Below are positions 1 to 9,804 of a stretch of DNA of 64,000 nt, one piece after another. Below the pieces are notes generated by a model. The model was given only the letters and a program-made list of their open reading frames with translations. It searched no databases and was not told where the DNA came from. The DNA is from Blautia sp. An81 (lineage in GTDB: Bacteria > Bacillota > Clostridia > Lachnospirales > Lachnospiraceae), in NCBI RefSeq assembly GCF_002161285.1, contig NZ_NFHH01000017.1:19878-83877 (forward strand), read 5' to 3'. Numbering within the stretch: position 1 is the first letter of the stretch; each line of letters opens with the position of its first letter. The translations under genes were made by a program, and so were the position numbers.

Positions 1-318
1 GCCTATGGAATACCGCGCTTACAGTAAAAAGAGTTAACGCAAATGGATGTCTGCAACTTCACTGTTGGTCCAAATCCGGACAGGAAGCTGGAAGAATCCG
101 GCACCGGAGGAAATAATGGTGTGAGTTCTGCCAAAAGTTTCATGACCTATGAGTTTCCACAATTTTCTGATTAAGAAAAGCTATATAGATATGGATTATT
201 TATACGGAAAACTCAGCAAAGCCCAGGGACTTTTTGTTATTGTAAGAATTGAAAAAGATCTCATATTTCCTGTATAATGAACAGAAGGGAAAAATCTGTT
301 TAGAGGAGGGCGTAATTT
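1..318. other. Left edge: possible broken 3' end of an upstream gene, then the araC leader
   Basis: No complete gene is visible. One + frame is open from the left edge to a stop at 114-116. A second is open from 28 to a stop at 172-174 and ends in the plausible C-terminus MTYEFPQFSD. The two overlap, which would fit a gene tail with a frameshift, but neither frame is long enough to identify. Positions 175-318 are AT-rich and hold the promoter of the next gene. Confidence 0.3.
249..278 (+). promoter_or_regulatory. Likely sigma-A promoter of the AraC-type regulator
   Basis: TTGAAA (249-254) and a perfect TATAAT (273-278) are separated by 18 bp. The -10 lies about 40 bp before the ATG at 319, which follows the ribosome site GAGGAGGG at about 303-310. 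Confidence 0.55.
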
Positions 319-1089
319 ATGGCTTATAAGGATGAGTGGCTTCTGCTAGAGGCAGATGATGATATAGATGAGATGGAGCACCGGGAGCCCACAGAGGAAT
401 TTTTATTCTACCGGGCTGTGGCCAGCGGAGACGTAGAGCAGGTAAAGAAAAACTGTGAACAAGGTCGATTTGTGGAAGAGGAAGGTGTAGGCGTTTTATC
501 GAAAGACCCCGTGATAAATCTGAAATATCACTTCGTGATCACAACGGCTATGATCACCCGTCTGTGCAGGCAAAATGGCATGGAGCTGGAACAGGCTTTC
601 AGGCTTAGCGACTTTTATATTCAGAAACTGGACGATATTTCCACAAAAGAACAGGTCCAGAAGCTTCATGACGAGATGGTCATGGATTATACGGAAAAAA
701 TGCGGAAATATTTCCGCAGCGATACCAATTCCAGACATATTAATGTCTGCAAAGAGTATATATATTCCCATATTAAGGAGCGGATCACCATTGAAGATCT
801 GGCTGATGAGCTGGGGGTTTCTGCCAGCTATCTTTCCAGGCTGTTTAAAAAAGAGACTGGAGAATCCGTCAGCACATATATACGAAAACAAAAAATTGAA
901 ATGGCAAAGAACATGCTGAGATACAGTGATTATTCCATGATAGAAATTGCAAACCGTCTGGCTTTTTCTTCCCAGAGCCATTTTATCCAGCAGTTCCGTG
1001 AGGTAGTTGGAATGACTCCGAAAAAGTATCGGGACGAATATTATATGGTACAGTGGGATATTACAAAAGAAACAGAGTCTGAACCATAA
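319..1089 (+). CDS. AraC-family transcriptional regulator
   Basis: A 256-residue DNA-binding regulator. The C-terminal ~110 residues form the two helix-turn-helix units of the AraC/XylS family: the first around residues 157-177 (ITIEDLADELGVSASYLSRL) and the second around 206-227, followed by the usual GMTPKKYR end. The N-terminal ~130 residues lack a recognisable cupin or receiver domain; they resemble the helical N-terminal part of many clostridial AraC proteins, so the ligand is unknown. It is transcribed alone, ends in a strong terminator and faces the GH94 genes convergently. Its position beside a sugar locus whose promoters have weak -35 boxes suggests it activates that locus; this is inference. 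A GAGGAGGG ribosome site supports the ATG at 319. Confidence 0.85.
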   Translation: MAYKDEWLLLEADDDIDEMEHREPTEEFLFYRAVASGDVEQVKKNCEQGRFVEEEGVGVLSKDPVINLKYHFVITTAMITRLCRQNGMELEQAFRLSDFYIQKLDDISTKEQVQKLHDEMVMDYTEKMRKYFRSDTNSRHINVCKEYIYSHIKERITIEDLADELGVSASYLSRLFKKETGESVSTYIRKQKIEMAKNMLRYSDYSMIEIANRLAFSSQSHFIQQFREVVGMTPKKYRDEYYMVQWDITKETESEP

Positions 1090-1100
1090 GAAGTGGAAAC

Positions 1101-1148
1101 AGCACCGGATAAGGCTTTCTGTGCAGGCCTTATCCGGTGCTGTTTTTT
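1101..1148 (+). terminator. Rho-independent terminator of the AraC gene
   Basis: A perfect 15-bp stem (1101-1115 with 1127-1141) is followed by a T run (1143-1148). It lies between convergent genes. The minus-strand copy has only a poor T tract, so it mainly stops the regulator transcript. Confidence 0.85.
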
Positions 1149-3558
1149 AAAGGATCAGAGTGATTTCATTTTCATCCAGAAGCAATTTTTCCGGGATATA
1201 ATTATCCTCCAGTTCTTTGCCGTTTAAGAGCAGCTTTACACATCCGGATTCATGACCGGAAGGATTCTCTACAGAAATATGCAGTTTCCTTCCACGGAAA
1301 TCTTTGCGGATCTCAAAATGATCCCAGTCCTTCGGAACAGAAGGGGAGATCCGGATACCCTCCAGATCGGGACGGAGTCCTAAAATACCTTCTACACATC
1401 CGACCATAACCGTTGAGGCGGTACCTGTGAGCCAGTGGACATGAGACCGGCCAAAGTGGCTGCTGGCCCGGCCCTCTGTAAACTGACCGTAGCAGTAGGG
1501 CTCCAGACGGCGGATTTCTGCCTGGTCATTCTGGGCTGCCGGAGCATTTTCTAGGAAATATTCAAATGCCCGTTCTCCATGTCCCTTCAGAGCCTCTGCC
1601 AGGATCAGCCATCCCTGAGACTGAGAGAAGATACCGGCATTTTCTTTTACGCCCTGATTATAGATCACTGCCAGAGCGCCGTCGAAGGCATGAGCGTGAT
1701 AAGGAGGATCCATAAGGATGGCTCCGTATTGGGTATTGAGACGTTTATGGACATTTTCCATGATAAGATCTCCCTGGTCTTCGGTAGCCAGGCCGCTGAT
1801 CACTGCCCAGCTCTGAGGATTCAGCCAGAAGTTAGCCTCAGGATCTTCGGCAGCCCCGATCCGGTCTCCGGATTCGGTATATCCCCGGATAAAGCGGTCT
1901 TTGTCCCAGCACAGAGTCTGGATCTTTTCTCCCATGCTTTTCTGAGTCTCTTCCAGAAAACGGAGATACTGGTCGTCTTTTTTATGGAGAGCAAATTTCT
2001 TCATTAATGTTAGTGCATAGTAGAACTGCAGGGCAACAAAAGAAGACTCTCCCTGAGCGCCCAGACGGAGACAGTCATTCCAGTCTGCATACAATCCTGC
2101 CGGCATGCCATGAGGTCCCAGATGATCCAAGGAGAACTGGATCGCCCGTTTCAGATGTTCATAGACACTGCCCTCCTCTTTATTGGCAAAGGGGATGACT
2201 TCATCCAGAAAGCCGGTATTTCCTGTCTCGGAAATATATTTATAGACTGTAGGGAACAGCCAAAGGGCATCGTCTGCCCGGTATGCGGGATGTCCCGTAG
2301 CCTGTACATAGGAAGGATCGTCAGGAGTATCTTCATGTCCCGGGTTATGGGTGAACTTTACAAGAGGAAGTCCTCCCCCGTTGTTTACCTGGGCAGACAG
2401 CATGAAACGTATTTTTTCAGCCGCCATCTCCGGGGAAAGATGGATGATCCCCTGGATATCCTGCACTGTGTCACGGTAGCCGTATCCGTTGCGCAGACCG
2501 CAGTAGATGAAAGAGGCAGCCCGGGACCAGATGAAGGTTATGAAGCAGTTATAGGCATTCCAGGTATTGATCATAGTGTTAAAGGCAGGACTGGGTGTCT
2601 TTACCTGGAGATGATCCAGTCTGCCGTTCCAGTCTGCTTTCAGCGTTTCAATCTCCTGGAGGATCTGTTCCTGTGGATTTTTGTAGGAAGCCAGAATTTC
2701 TGCACATTTTTCAGAGGAATCCATTCCCAGGACAAAGAGGATGGTTTTAGATTCTCCCGGCTGTAATGTCACGATGCAGGAGAGAGCGCCGCAGGAGTTT
2801 TCGTTATAACTGGTAACATTTCCCAGATCTCCGGACACTATACCCTGGGGATTCCCATATCCGTGATATTTTCCAAGGAAAACATCCTTGTCTCCGCAGT
2901 AGGAAGAAACGTTTTCCCCTGCCAGACCGAAAAACCGTTCTGTGACATTTTTTTCATCTACAAGCCTGTCCTCCGGCTGGGCATCCAGGTTTCCGTGTAT
3001 CTGCTGGATAATGGAATTATTCCGGAACAGGGTCCTGGTTATAAAAAGAGAGTACTGAAGATTGACCTGATCCTGCTCGTAATTGCTGTGATTGGTAAAT
3101 TCTCCGTATCCGGTTAAAGTAAGTTCCCGGGTCTCAGAAGACTCATTGGCCACTGTAAGCCCCCATACTTCATAGGTTTTTCCAAGAGGAACATAATAGA
3201 GAGCTTCGGAACGGATCCCGGCATAGAAAGCAGTCATTTTTGTATAGCCCAGACCATGACGGCACTGGCTGTCATATCTGTCCAGATCTTTTCCTACCGG
3301 CTGCCAGGAAGCAGACCAGTAATCCTTTGACTGGTTATCCCGGATATAGAGGTATCGTCCCGGCTGATCGAAATTATTGAAGACATACCGGAGGATCCTT
3401 CCATTAGCTCCCGATTTGGCGAAACTGTATCCCCCTGCATTGTTGGAGATGATAGCTCCATATTCAGGAGAACCCAGATAATTCACCCAGGGAGCCGGGG
3501 TATCCGGCCGTTCAATTACATATTCTCGGTTTTTATCATCAAAATATCCGTATTTCAT
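1147..3558 (-). CDS. GH94 disaccharide phosphorylase, cellobiose-phosphorylase-like
   Basis: At 803 residues this is the usual size of GH94 cellobiose/chitobiose phosphorylases, which split a beta-linked disaccharide with inorganic phosphate into a sugar 1-phosphate and a free sugar in the cytoplasm. The N-terminus (YGYFDDKNREYVI, WVNYLGS, AGGYSF) matches the beta-sandwich of cellobiose phosphorylases. The (alpha/alpha)6 barrel carries GYGYRDTVQD near residue 358 and ADWNDC at 491-496, which holds the catalytic acid Asp of the family. There is no signal peptide. It lies 27 bp after the larger GH94 gene on the same strand, so the two probably share a transcript. Cellobiose is the best guess for substrate; other beta-linked glucose disaccharides are possible, since GH94 specificity cannot be read from motifs alone. 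Confidence 0.85.
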   Translation of the reverse strand: MKYGYFDDKNREYVIERPDTPAPWVNYLGSPEYGAIISNNAGGYSFAKSGANGRILRYVFNNFDQPGRYLYIRDNQSKDYWSASWQPVGKDLDRYDSQCRHGLGYTKMTAFYAGIRSEALYYVPLGKTYEVWGLTVANESSETRELTLTGYGEFTNHSNYEQDQVNLQYSLFITRTLFRNNSIIQQIHGNLDAQPEDRLVDEKNVTERFFGLAGENVSSYCGDKDVFLGKYHGYGNPQGIVSGDLGNVTSYNENSCGALSCIVTLQPGESKTILFVLGMDSSEKCAEILASYKNPQEQILQEIETLKADWNGRLDHLQVKTPSPAFNTMINTWNAYNCFITFIWSRAASFIYCGLRNGYGYRDTVQDIQGIIHLSPEMAAEKIRFMLSAQVNNGGGLPLVKFTHNPGHEDTPDDPSYVQATGHPAYRADDALWLFPTVYKYISETGNTGFLDEVIPFANKEEGSVYEHLKRAIQFSLDHLGPHGMPAGLYADWNDCLRLGAQGESSFVALQFYYALTLMKKFALHKKDDQYLRFLEETQKSMGEKIQTLCWDKDRFIRGYTESGDRIGAAEDPEANFWLNPQSWAVISGLATEDQGDLIMENVHKRLNTQYGAILMDPPYHAHAFDGALAVIYNQGVKENAGIFSQSQGWLILAEALKGHGERAFEYFLENAPAAQNDQAEIRRLEPYCYGQFTEGRASSHFGRSHVHWLTGTASTVMVGCVEGILGLRPDLEGIRISPSVPKDWDHFEIRKDFRGRKLHISVENPSGHESGCVKLLLNGKELEDNYIPEKLLLDENEITLIL

Positions 3559-3585
3559 TATGAATACCTGCCTTTCAATTTCTAT

Positions 3586-6285
3586 TTAAATAAGTTTTAT
3601 AGTGACAGAATGCAACCCATCTCCCAGACTATCCAGTGTTTTTTGGGAGAGAACCCCATAAGAATTATCAACAACGGGAAGTTCCCTGCCTTCACAGACA
3701 GCGGAAGCAAGGGTATAGTTACCATAGTCTTTTCTGTCTGCATTCTCGAAGATGACATCTAAAGTTTTATTGGCAAAAGAGATCCGGATGGAAGCTTTTC
3801 CCTGGCTGTCAAATTGCTCTGCCAGAAGTTTGGGAGCGATGATAAGATCCCCGCCTTCTCCCCGGACGCCGAAGACCTGTGTGACCATGGTCAGCATATA
3901 CCAGCTGGCGGCTCCTGTAAGATAGTGGTACATGCCCCGGCCATCTGAACGGAAATATTCGGGAATCCCAGGATAGATCCGGCTGGTGTTAAAATCCAGA
4001 GCTGTATCAGACAGAGATTTCAGGACTTTCCAGCCTTCCTTTGCATAGCCACGGCGATATAAGGCATTTCCATACATGACAGCCATATGAGAGAATACAG
4101 CTCCGTTTTCCTTTTCCCCATAGGCAAATCCAAACATCCGGCCAAGGTCAAATTTTAATTCATGGAAATCTGTATTCAGCCGGTATCCTCCGATTTCCTT
4201 TTCATATAAGTAATGATCGGCGCTTTTTATAATGCTTCTGATCTGAGGGTCCTCGGCTACTTTTCCCATAATGGCGAAAACCTGCCCTGTAAGCATCATT
4301 CGTACCTGGTCTTCCAGGATACCTTCTACAGCCTGGCCGTGATTGTCATAGTAACTGTTGAACCAGCCTTCTCCCTGGCCGGCCTGGATCCATTCCTGTT
4401 TCCGGATGTGCCCGGACAGCCATTGGGCTTTGTGCTCAAGATTTTCAGCAAGAGACAGGAGAGAAAATGTTTTTCGTCTGCCGCTGACATGATGGCGGCA
4501 CAGGGAAGTAAAGCGGGCCAGGACCTGCTGCTTCTCGCTGATATTATCGTAAAGTTCTTTATCATCCTTAAGTAAAACTTCCAGCTCTTCCAACAGGTCT
4601 GTGGTTTTGACAGATCCGGTGTCTGCTAAAACACGGATCAGCTCAGCCAGTTCCCGGAGATTCCCAGCATAGGCACAGGTGAAAGCTACACTTTCTCCTC
4701 TTTCTGATGCCATGTCTAAGGCGTCATTCCAGTCTGCTCCCCGGAGCCGGCAGATATTGTGTTCTCCCACCTCATAAAAAGCGGTGAGCTGCTGGATCAG
4801 CAGATGCTCCAGGATACTTCCGGTGTAGATCTGTTCCTGGCCGGTCATTTGAAGGTTTCCCTGGCTTTCTGTCCAGAGGGTATCCAGCTCGGTCCCTCTC
4901 CGGGCCTGTCCGTCTTTAAAATAAGGAACCTGCCTTGTGAGAATCCGGATATCTCCCGTCTGATCAATATAAAGCTTGGTGGTCATCTGCGGCCAGAGAC
5001 CATGGTCCATCCATACACGGGCGATTCCGTTTCGGTCTGCGATAAAGTTTCCGTCTCCGGCTCCTATGATGGTAGCGTTAGTGCCGTCAATGCGGACTCC
5101 GGAAAAATTTTTCTCAATCATCATTCCTACGTCTTTAGGATCCATTAACAGAAGAGAGAGGCAGTCCTGCCACAGATCCCGCCATCCCCGGCCCCCTCTT
5201 CCATAATCATGGTGAGGAAGGAAAGAACAGCCGAAGAGGCGGCGGAGAAATGGCTGAAAACATACCCATTTCATATAATTGTCAAAATCCCTGTCTCCTG
5301 TATGGAAGCCCACATTTACCTTTTTCTGCCAGTAAGCTTTTGTTTCTTCCAGGAGAGCTTCTGTTTTATCAGCAGTATTGTATTTTTCAAAGAGCTGATC
5401 TATTTCCTCTTCCTGATCTGCAATGCCAAGCATAAGAATATAGCTGGCCTTTTCTCCGGGATCCAGGATTAATGCGGGGAAACGGAAAGCGCCCATGGCC
5501 TCCCGTCCGTCGATCCTTGTAAATGGGGGACAGCCGGGGGCCCCTTCATAGACAGCCCGGGGATGGGTGAAACTGCCGCCTTCGCCCAGGAAAGCCTCTG
5601 TTGTGGGATAAAAACTTTCAGGTAATTCTCCCTTTCCACTGCAGCCTTTCACATAATAAATTTTGTGATTAGGCTGATGGCCCCGCTCATCAAAGGACAT
5701 GGTGGGGCATACAAGAATACCGGATTCGTCGGTTCTGATACGGTGGAGAAGAGAGGTTACATGCCGGTGATCCCGTATATTATCAGCGCTGCGTCCGTAA
5801 ACAGGAATTGCGGCATAGGGAAGCAGCGCTTGCTTTTCTTTGGAAAGATTTTTTACAGTGACATACATGATTTCCCCATTACAGTCCTTTGGAATAAAAG
5901 AAGTAACGGTGGACTCTAACTGCAATGATCTGGAAGTTCGTCTTACAGACTGCCACATAAAGCCGGCAGTCAGTTCACTGTTATCCTGGAGAGAAGAAAA
6001 TTTCTGGTTCTCCTGTCCGCTGGAGACGCCTGCTGCAGAGTAAACGCCGGAATTCTTTACTGCAAACCAGAAATTGCGGCAGGAACGGTTATTATGAAGG
6101 TTTTCCGCACTTACCGGTTCCAGAAGAAAGGTATCCTGGTCTATTTTGGAGTCTCCGCCCAGATTGGGAGTAACGGCACTTTTTAATCCGGCTTCTGAGG
6201 CCAGGGGAAAATACAGATAACTGATGTTTTCCGGCTGCTGTACAGTAAAAGTGCCTTTGTCATCGATGAAATATAAAGGTTTCAA
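3586..6285 (-). CDS. GH94 phosphorylase of the ~900-residue type, possibly laminaribiose phosphorylase
   Basis: An 899-residue GH94 protein, about 100 residues longer than its downstream neighbour and clearly diverged from it. GRGWRDLWQD (near 365-374) and the catalytic-acid motif ADWNDALDMA (517-526) are present. The extra length lies mostly in an insert after the DWND motif. As I recall, characterised laminaribiose phosphorylases have this length, which would fit a beta-1,3-glucan-derived substrate; this is not proven. There is no signal peptide, so it acts in the cytoplasm on imported sugar. The start codon is TTG at 6285, preceded by AAGGAGA. It is divergent from the transporter operon, sharing the 250-bp spacer with it, and is first gene of the two-gene GH94 unit. 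Confidence 0.8.
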   Translation of the reverse strand: MKPLYFIDDKGTFTVQQPENISYLYFPLASEAGLKSAVTPNLGGDSKIDQDTFLLEPVSAENLHNNRSCRNFWFAVKNSGVYSAAGVSSGQENQKFSSLQDNSELTAGFMWQSVRRTSRSLQLESTVTSFIPKDCNGEIMYVTVKNLSKEKQALLPYAAIPVYGRSADNIRDHRHVTSLLHRIRTDESGILVCPTMSFDERGHQPNHKIYYVKGCSGKGELPESFYPTTEAFLGEGGSFTHPRAVYEGAPGCPPFTRIDGREAMGAFRFPALILDPGEKASYILMLGIADQEEEIDQLFEKYNTADKTEALLEETKAYWQKKVNVGFHTGDRDFDNYMKWVCFQPFLRRLFGCSFLPHHDYGRGGRGWRDLWQDCLSLLLMDPKDVGMMIEKNFSGVRIDGTNATIIGAGDGNFIADRNGIARVWMDHGLWPQMTTKLYIDQTGDIRILTRQVPYFKDGQARRGTELDTLWTESQGNLQMTGQEQIYTGSILEHLLIQQLTAFYEVGEHNICRLRGADWNDALDMASERGESVAFTCAYAGNLRELAELIRVLADTGSVKTTDLLEELEVLLKDDKELYDNISEKQQVLARFTSLCRHHVSGRRKTFSLLSLAENLEHKAQWLSGHIRKQEWIQAGQGEGWFNSYYDNHGQAVEGILEDQVRMMLTGQVFAIMGKVAEDPQIRSIIKSADHYLYEKEIGGYRLNTDFHELKFDLGRMFGFAYGEKENGAVFSHMAVMYGNALYRRGYAKEGWKVLKSLSDTALDFNTSRIYPGIPEYFRSDGRGMYHYLTGAASWYMLTMVTQVFGVRGEGGDLIIAPKLLAEQFDSQGKASIRISFANKTLDVIFENADRKDYGNYTLASAVCEGRELPVVDNSYGVLSQKTLDSLGDGLHSVTIKLI

Positions 6286-6535
6286 TATTCGGTCTCCTTC
6301 CTTTTTCAGATTTGTTTAGGGGAATTATATAAGAATTTATTTTCTACAAAAATCAGATATCTGAGAAAAATATCAGAATCATGACATAGAATGTGTTTTT
6401 TTGCAAAACGGGTCATGAATCTGACATTTTGTTGAAATTTTTAATATATCCCAAAATGAAAAGCGTCTATAATCTGGTCATGTTCAATGAGAGGGCCATC
6501 TCACAGAAAGAATTATGAACAGGAGGTTATATATA
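6286..6535. promoter_or_regulatory. Divergent control region between the GH94 and transporter operons
   Basis: On the + strand TATAAT lies at 6468-6473 with no good -35 at 16-18 bp. On the minus strand TATAAT lies at 6329-6324, again with a poor -35. Possible regulator sites are the palindrome TCAGATATCTGA (6353-6364) and the inverted pair TCATGAC/GTCATGA near 6380 and 6412. Good -10 and weak -35 boxes in both directions suggest activation, perhaps by the nearby AraC protein. The strong site AGGAGG (6521-6526) sets the lipoprotein start at 6536. Confidence 0.45.
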
Positions 6536-7921
6536 ATGAAAAAGAAAGTGGTTGCAATGCTTTTAGCAGGCATTATGGCGGCCGGCGCTCTGGCAGGCTG
6601 CGGCGGTTCTTCTGATTCAGGACAGGGAGGATCCGGAAGCACAGAAGAAGGAAAGGTTATCAACATCTATACCTGGAATGATGAGTTCCGTACCCGTGTA
6701 GAGGCAGTTTATCCTGAAGTAGAAGAGACTTCCGCAGACGGAACCGTTACAACATTAAAGGATGGAACGGAAATCCACTGGATCGTAAACCCAAACCAGG
6801 ACGGTGTGTATCAGCAGAAGCTGGATGAGGCCCTGATGAATCAGGCGGACGCAGCAGCAGATGATAAAGTGGATATCTTCTTATCTGAAACAGACTATGT
6901 GTATAAGTACACAGACGCTGAGGCTGATGTGGCTATGCCTCTTACAGATCTGGGGATCGATCCGGAGAAAGATCTGGCAGATCAGTATGAATTTACGAAA
7001 GTAACAGCTTCTGACCAGGACGGGGTACAGAGAGGTTCCACCTGGCAGTGCTGTCCGGGACTTCTGGTATACCGCAGAGATATTGCCAAAGATGTATTTG
7101 GCACAGATGATCCTGCAGCAGTAGGAGAGAAAGTAAAGGACTGGGATACATTGAAGACTACGGCTGAAGAATTAAAGGCAAAAGGCTACTATACCTTTTC
7201 TTCTTATGCAGATACTTTCCGTCTTTATGGAAACAGTATTTCTCAGCCTTGGGTAGCAGAGGGTGAAACAACTCTTAAAGTAGATCCTCAGATCATGGAG
7301 TGGGTGGAAACCTCCAAGGAATGGCTGGATGCAGGATATTATGATAAGACGGTAAAAGGCCAGTTTAATGACGACTGGAATAAGGCGATGGGTTCCGCTT
7401 CTAAAGTTTTTGCATTCCTTCTTCCGCCTTGGGGAATTGATTTTACTTTAAGTCCTAACTGGGACGGCGAAGCAGGCGCCTGGGCAGTTACCAATCCTCC
7501 TCAGGAATATAACTGGGGCGGTTCTTATATCCATGCCTGCACAGGAACAGACAATCCGGAACATGTAAAAGATATTATCCTGGCGCTTTCAGCAGATAAA
7601 GATAATCTCCTGCAGATCTCCAAAGACTATCTGGATTTCACTAACACAAAGAGTGGTATGTCTGAAGCGGCAGAAGATGACGCCAACTTCTCCTCCGAAT
7701 TCCTTGGAGGACAGAATGCTTATAAATATTATGTGCCGGTAGCAGAAAATATTGAGATTGCTCCTCTTTCTGCTTACGACCAGGGATGTGTGGAACTGAT
7801 CCAGAATGCTTTCAGCGATTACTTCCAGGGAAATGTTGACTTCGAGAGAGCAAAAGAAAACTTTGAAACTGCAATTAAAGAACGTTACCCGGATATTACA
7901 GAAATACAGTGGCCGGAATAA
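6536..7921 (+). CDS. CUT1 ABC transporter sugar-binding lipoprotein
   Basis: A 461-residue extracellular solute-binding protein. The N-terminus is a lipoprotein signal: MKKK, a hydrophobic stretch, then the lipobox LAGC with the lipidated Cys at residue 22, followed by a Gly/Ser-rich linker. The mature part has the family 1 carbohydrate-binding fold pattern (INIYTWNDEFR near the start, many Trp and Asp residues). It captures an oligosaccharide outside the membrane and hands it to the two permeases encoded directly downstream. I chose the ATG at 6536 because AGGAGG lies 9 bp before it; the ATG at 6515 lies upstream of that site. No ATPase is encoded nearby, so the importer probably uses a shared MsmK/UgpC-type ATPase. 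The cargo is inferred from the phosphorylases and GH3 next door. Confidence 0.9.
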   Translation: MKKKVVAMLLAGIMAAGALAGCGGSSDSGQGGSGSTEEGKVINIYTWNDEFRTRVEAVYPEVEETSADGTVTTLKDGTEIHWIVNPNQDGVYQQKLDEALMNQADAAADDKVDIFLSETDYVYKYTDAEADVAMPLTDLGIDPEKDLADQYEFTKVTASDQDGVQRGSTWQCCPGLLVYRRDIAKDVFGTDDPAAVGEKVKDWDTLKTTAEELKAKGYYTFSSYADTFRLYGNSISQPWVAEGETTLKVDPQIMEWVETSKEWLDAGYYDKTVKGQFNDDWNKAMGSASKVFAFLLPPWGIDFTLSPNWDGEAGAWAVTNPPQEYNWGGSYIHACTGTDNPEHVKDIILALSADKDNLLQISKDYLDFTNTKSGMSEAAEDDANFSSEFLGGQNAYKYYVPVAENIEIAPLSAYDQGCVELIQNAFSDYFQGNVDFERAKENFETAIKERYPDITEIQWPE

Positions 7922-7931
7922 AGGGTAAAGT

Positions 7932-7956
7932 GCTGCCGTACAGAAGGTACGGCAGC
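7932..7956 (+). promoter_or_regulatory. Intercistronic mRNA hairpin after the binding-protein gene
   Basis: A perfect 10-bp stem, GCTGCCGTAC/GTACGGCAGC, has a 5-nt loop and no T tract. Such hairpins between a binding-protein gene and its permease genes commonly protect the upstream mRNA, giving more binding protein than permease. AGAAAGGA just after it serves the next gene. Confidence 0.6.
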
Positions 7957-7982
7957 CTTCTGACAGAAAGGAACGATGTTTT

Positions 7983-8939
7983 ATGAAAAAAAAGAGTAAA
8001 AGCATCAGCTATGCAAAATGGGGATATCTTTTTATTCTTCCGTTTTTCGTTTGCTTTTTGATTTTTTCTCTGATTCCGCTGGTAGATACCATCCGGTACA
8101 GTTTCTTTGAATACTATCGTTCAGGAATCAAAGAAGTGGGGCCGAATTTCATAGGCCTGGAGAATTATATCAGCCTTCTGAAATCTGATATGTTTAAATA
8201 TGGAGGAAATACACTGATTCTGTGGGTGATCGGATTTATTCCCCAGATCGTTATTGCCCTTCTTCTTGCCAGCTGGTTTACAGATATCCGTCTGAAAATC
8301 CATGGAAAACAGGCCTTTAAGGTAATTATTTACCTTCCCAACCTGATCATGGCCTCAGCTTTTGCCATGCTGTTCTTTGCCATGTTTTCCACTAACGGAC
8401 CCATCAATTCTATTTTAACTTCATTGGGATGGATCAAAGAACCTATTGATTTTATGGGATCGGTTTTCGGGACCAGATCTTTGATCGGATTGATGAACTT
8501 CCTTATGTGGTTCGGAAATACCACCATTATGCTTATGGCGGCTATCATGGGAATCAGTCCGGATATTTTTGAAGCCTCAGAACTGGATGGCTGTGGCGGT
8601 CTGAAAAGATTTTTCTATATCACTCTGCCTCTGATCAGGCCGATCCTGGCTTACACATTGATCACTTCCATTATCGGCGGTCTGCAGATGTTTGATGTAC
8701 CTCAGATCCTGACTAACGGACAGGGTAATCCAGACAGAACATCTATGACATTGATCATGTTCCTGAACAGCCACTTAAAGAGCAAAAACTATGGTATGGC
8801 AGGTGCTCTGTCTGTATACCTGTTTATTATCAGCGGTATTTTGTGCTTTATTGTATATAGGATGACCAATGATTCAGACCCGGACGGATCGAAAGCTGCT
8901 GCAAAGAGAAAAGCAAAAGAAGCGAGAAGGAGGAGATAA
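7983..8939 (+). CDS. CUT1 sugar ABC transporter permease (MalF-like)
   Basis: A 318-residue integral membrane protein with about six membrane helices. The cytoplasmic EAA loop that contacts the ATPase is clear: EASELDGCGGLKRFFYITLP, about two thirds along. The first helix (LFILPFFVCFLIFSLIPLVD) and the NFIGLENY element after it are typical of MalF/UgpA-type subunits. The C-terminus is a basic cytoplasmic tail rich in Lys, Arg and Ala. It pairs with the next gene to form the heterodimeric channel for the sugar captured by the upstream lipoprotein. The two permease genes are 3 bp apart and certainly cotranscribed. Confidence 0.92.
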   Translation: MKKKSKSISYAKWGYLFILPFFVCFLIFSLIPLVDTIRYSFFEYYRSGIKEVGPNFIGLENYISLLKSDMFKYGGNTLILWVIGFIPQIVIALLLASWFTDIRLKIHGKQAFKVIIYLPNLIMASAFAMLFFAMFSTNGPINSILTSLGWIKEPIDFMGSVFGTRSLIGLMNFLMWFGNTTIMLMAAIMGISPDIFEASELDGCGGLKRFFYITLPLIRPILAYTLITSIIGGLQMFDVPQILTNGQGNPDRTSMTLIMFLNSHLKSKNYGMAGALSVYLFIISGILCFIVYRMTNDSDPDGSKAAAKRKAKEARRRR

Positions 8940-8942
8940 GTT

Positions 8943-9788
8943 ATGAAATCAAAAGCAGCACAGAGAGCATGGAGCATTTTTGTCCATGTGATTCTTATTG
9001 CACTTTCATTTTTGTGCCTGTTTTTCTTCTACATCCTGATCGTCAATGCTACCCGTTCTCATGCTGAGCTTCAGAGAGGATTTTCGGCACTGCCGGGAAA
9101 ATATTTCCTGGAAAATTTAAAAAATGTTGCTAATGACGGTACCTTCCCTATGTTTCAGGGAATTATCAACAGCCTGGTAGTCTCCGCCTGCTCAGCGGCT
9201 TTATGTACATATTTTTCTTCATTGACGGCATATGGACTTTATGCCTATGACTTTAAGATGAAGAAAGCCGCTTTTACTTTTATTATGGCGATTCTGGTAA
9301 TGCCTACCCAGGTAACAGCTATGGGATTTCTGCGGTTGATCACAAATATGGGAATGTATGACTCTCTTCTCCCGTTAATCATACCTTCCATTGCCTCACC
9401 GTCAGTATTCTATTTTATGTACAGCTATCTGGAATCTTCCCTGCCTCTTTCGCTGGTGGAAGCGGCAAGAATCGACGGTTCCGGAGAATTCAAAACTTTT
9501 AATAAGATCGTCCTTCCGATCATGAAACCGGCTATTGCCGTTCAGGCGATTTTTACTTTTGTGGGATCCTGGAATAATTACTTCGTTCCCGCATTGGTTA
9601 TCCAGTCAAAGGACAAAATGACAGTTCCTATTTTGATCGCAACCCTTCGTGGAGCGGACTACATGAACTTTGATATGGGAAAAATATACATGATGATCAC
9701 AGTGGCCATTGTTCCGATCATTCTTGTATACCTGATCTTATCCAAATACATTATCGAAGGTGTAACCTTAGGCGGTGTAAAAGGATAA
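8943..9788 (+). CDS. CUT1 sugar ABC transporter permease (MalG-like)
   Basis: A 281-residue membrane protein with about six helices, the second channel subunit. The EAA loop reads EAARIDGSGEFKTFNKIVLP, followed by the MalG-typical GSWNNYFVPALV and a C-terminal YIIEGVTLGGVKG end, which is nearly invariant in this subfamily. It follows the MalF-like gene by 3 bp. A terminator-like hairpin follows it, so the downstream hydrolase genes may be expressed less or separately. Confidence 0.92.
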   Translation: MKSKAAQRAWSIFVHVILIALSFLCLFFFYILIVNATRSHAELQRGFSALPGKYFLENLKNVANDGTFPMFQGIINSLVVSACSAALCTYFSSLTAYGLYAYDFKMKKAAFTFIMAILVMPTQVTAMGFLRLITNMGMYDSLLPLIIPSIASPSVFYFMYSYLESSLPLSLVEAARIDGSGEFKTFNKIVLPIMKPAIAVQAIFTFVGSWNNYFVPALVIQSKDKMTVPILIATLRGADYMNFDMGKIYMMITVAIVPIILVYLILSKYIIEGVTLGGVKG

Positions 9789-9804
9789 GGAATCAAAAAC
9801 ATAT

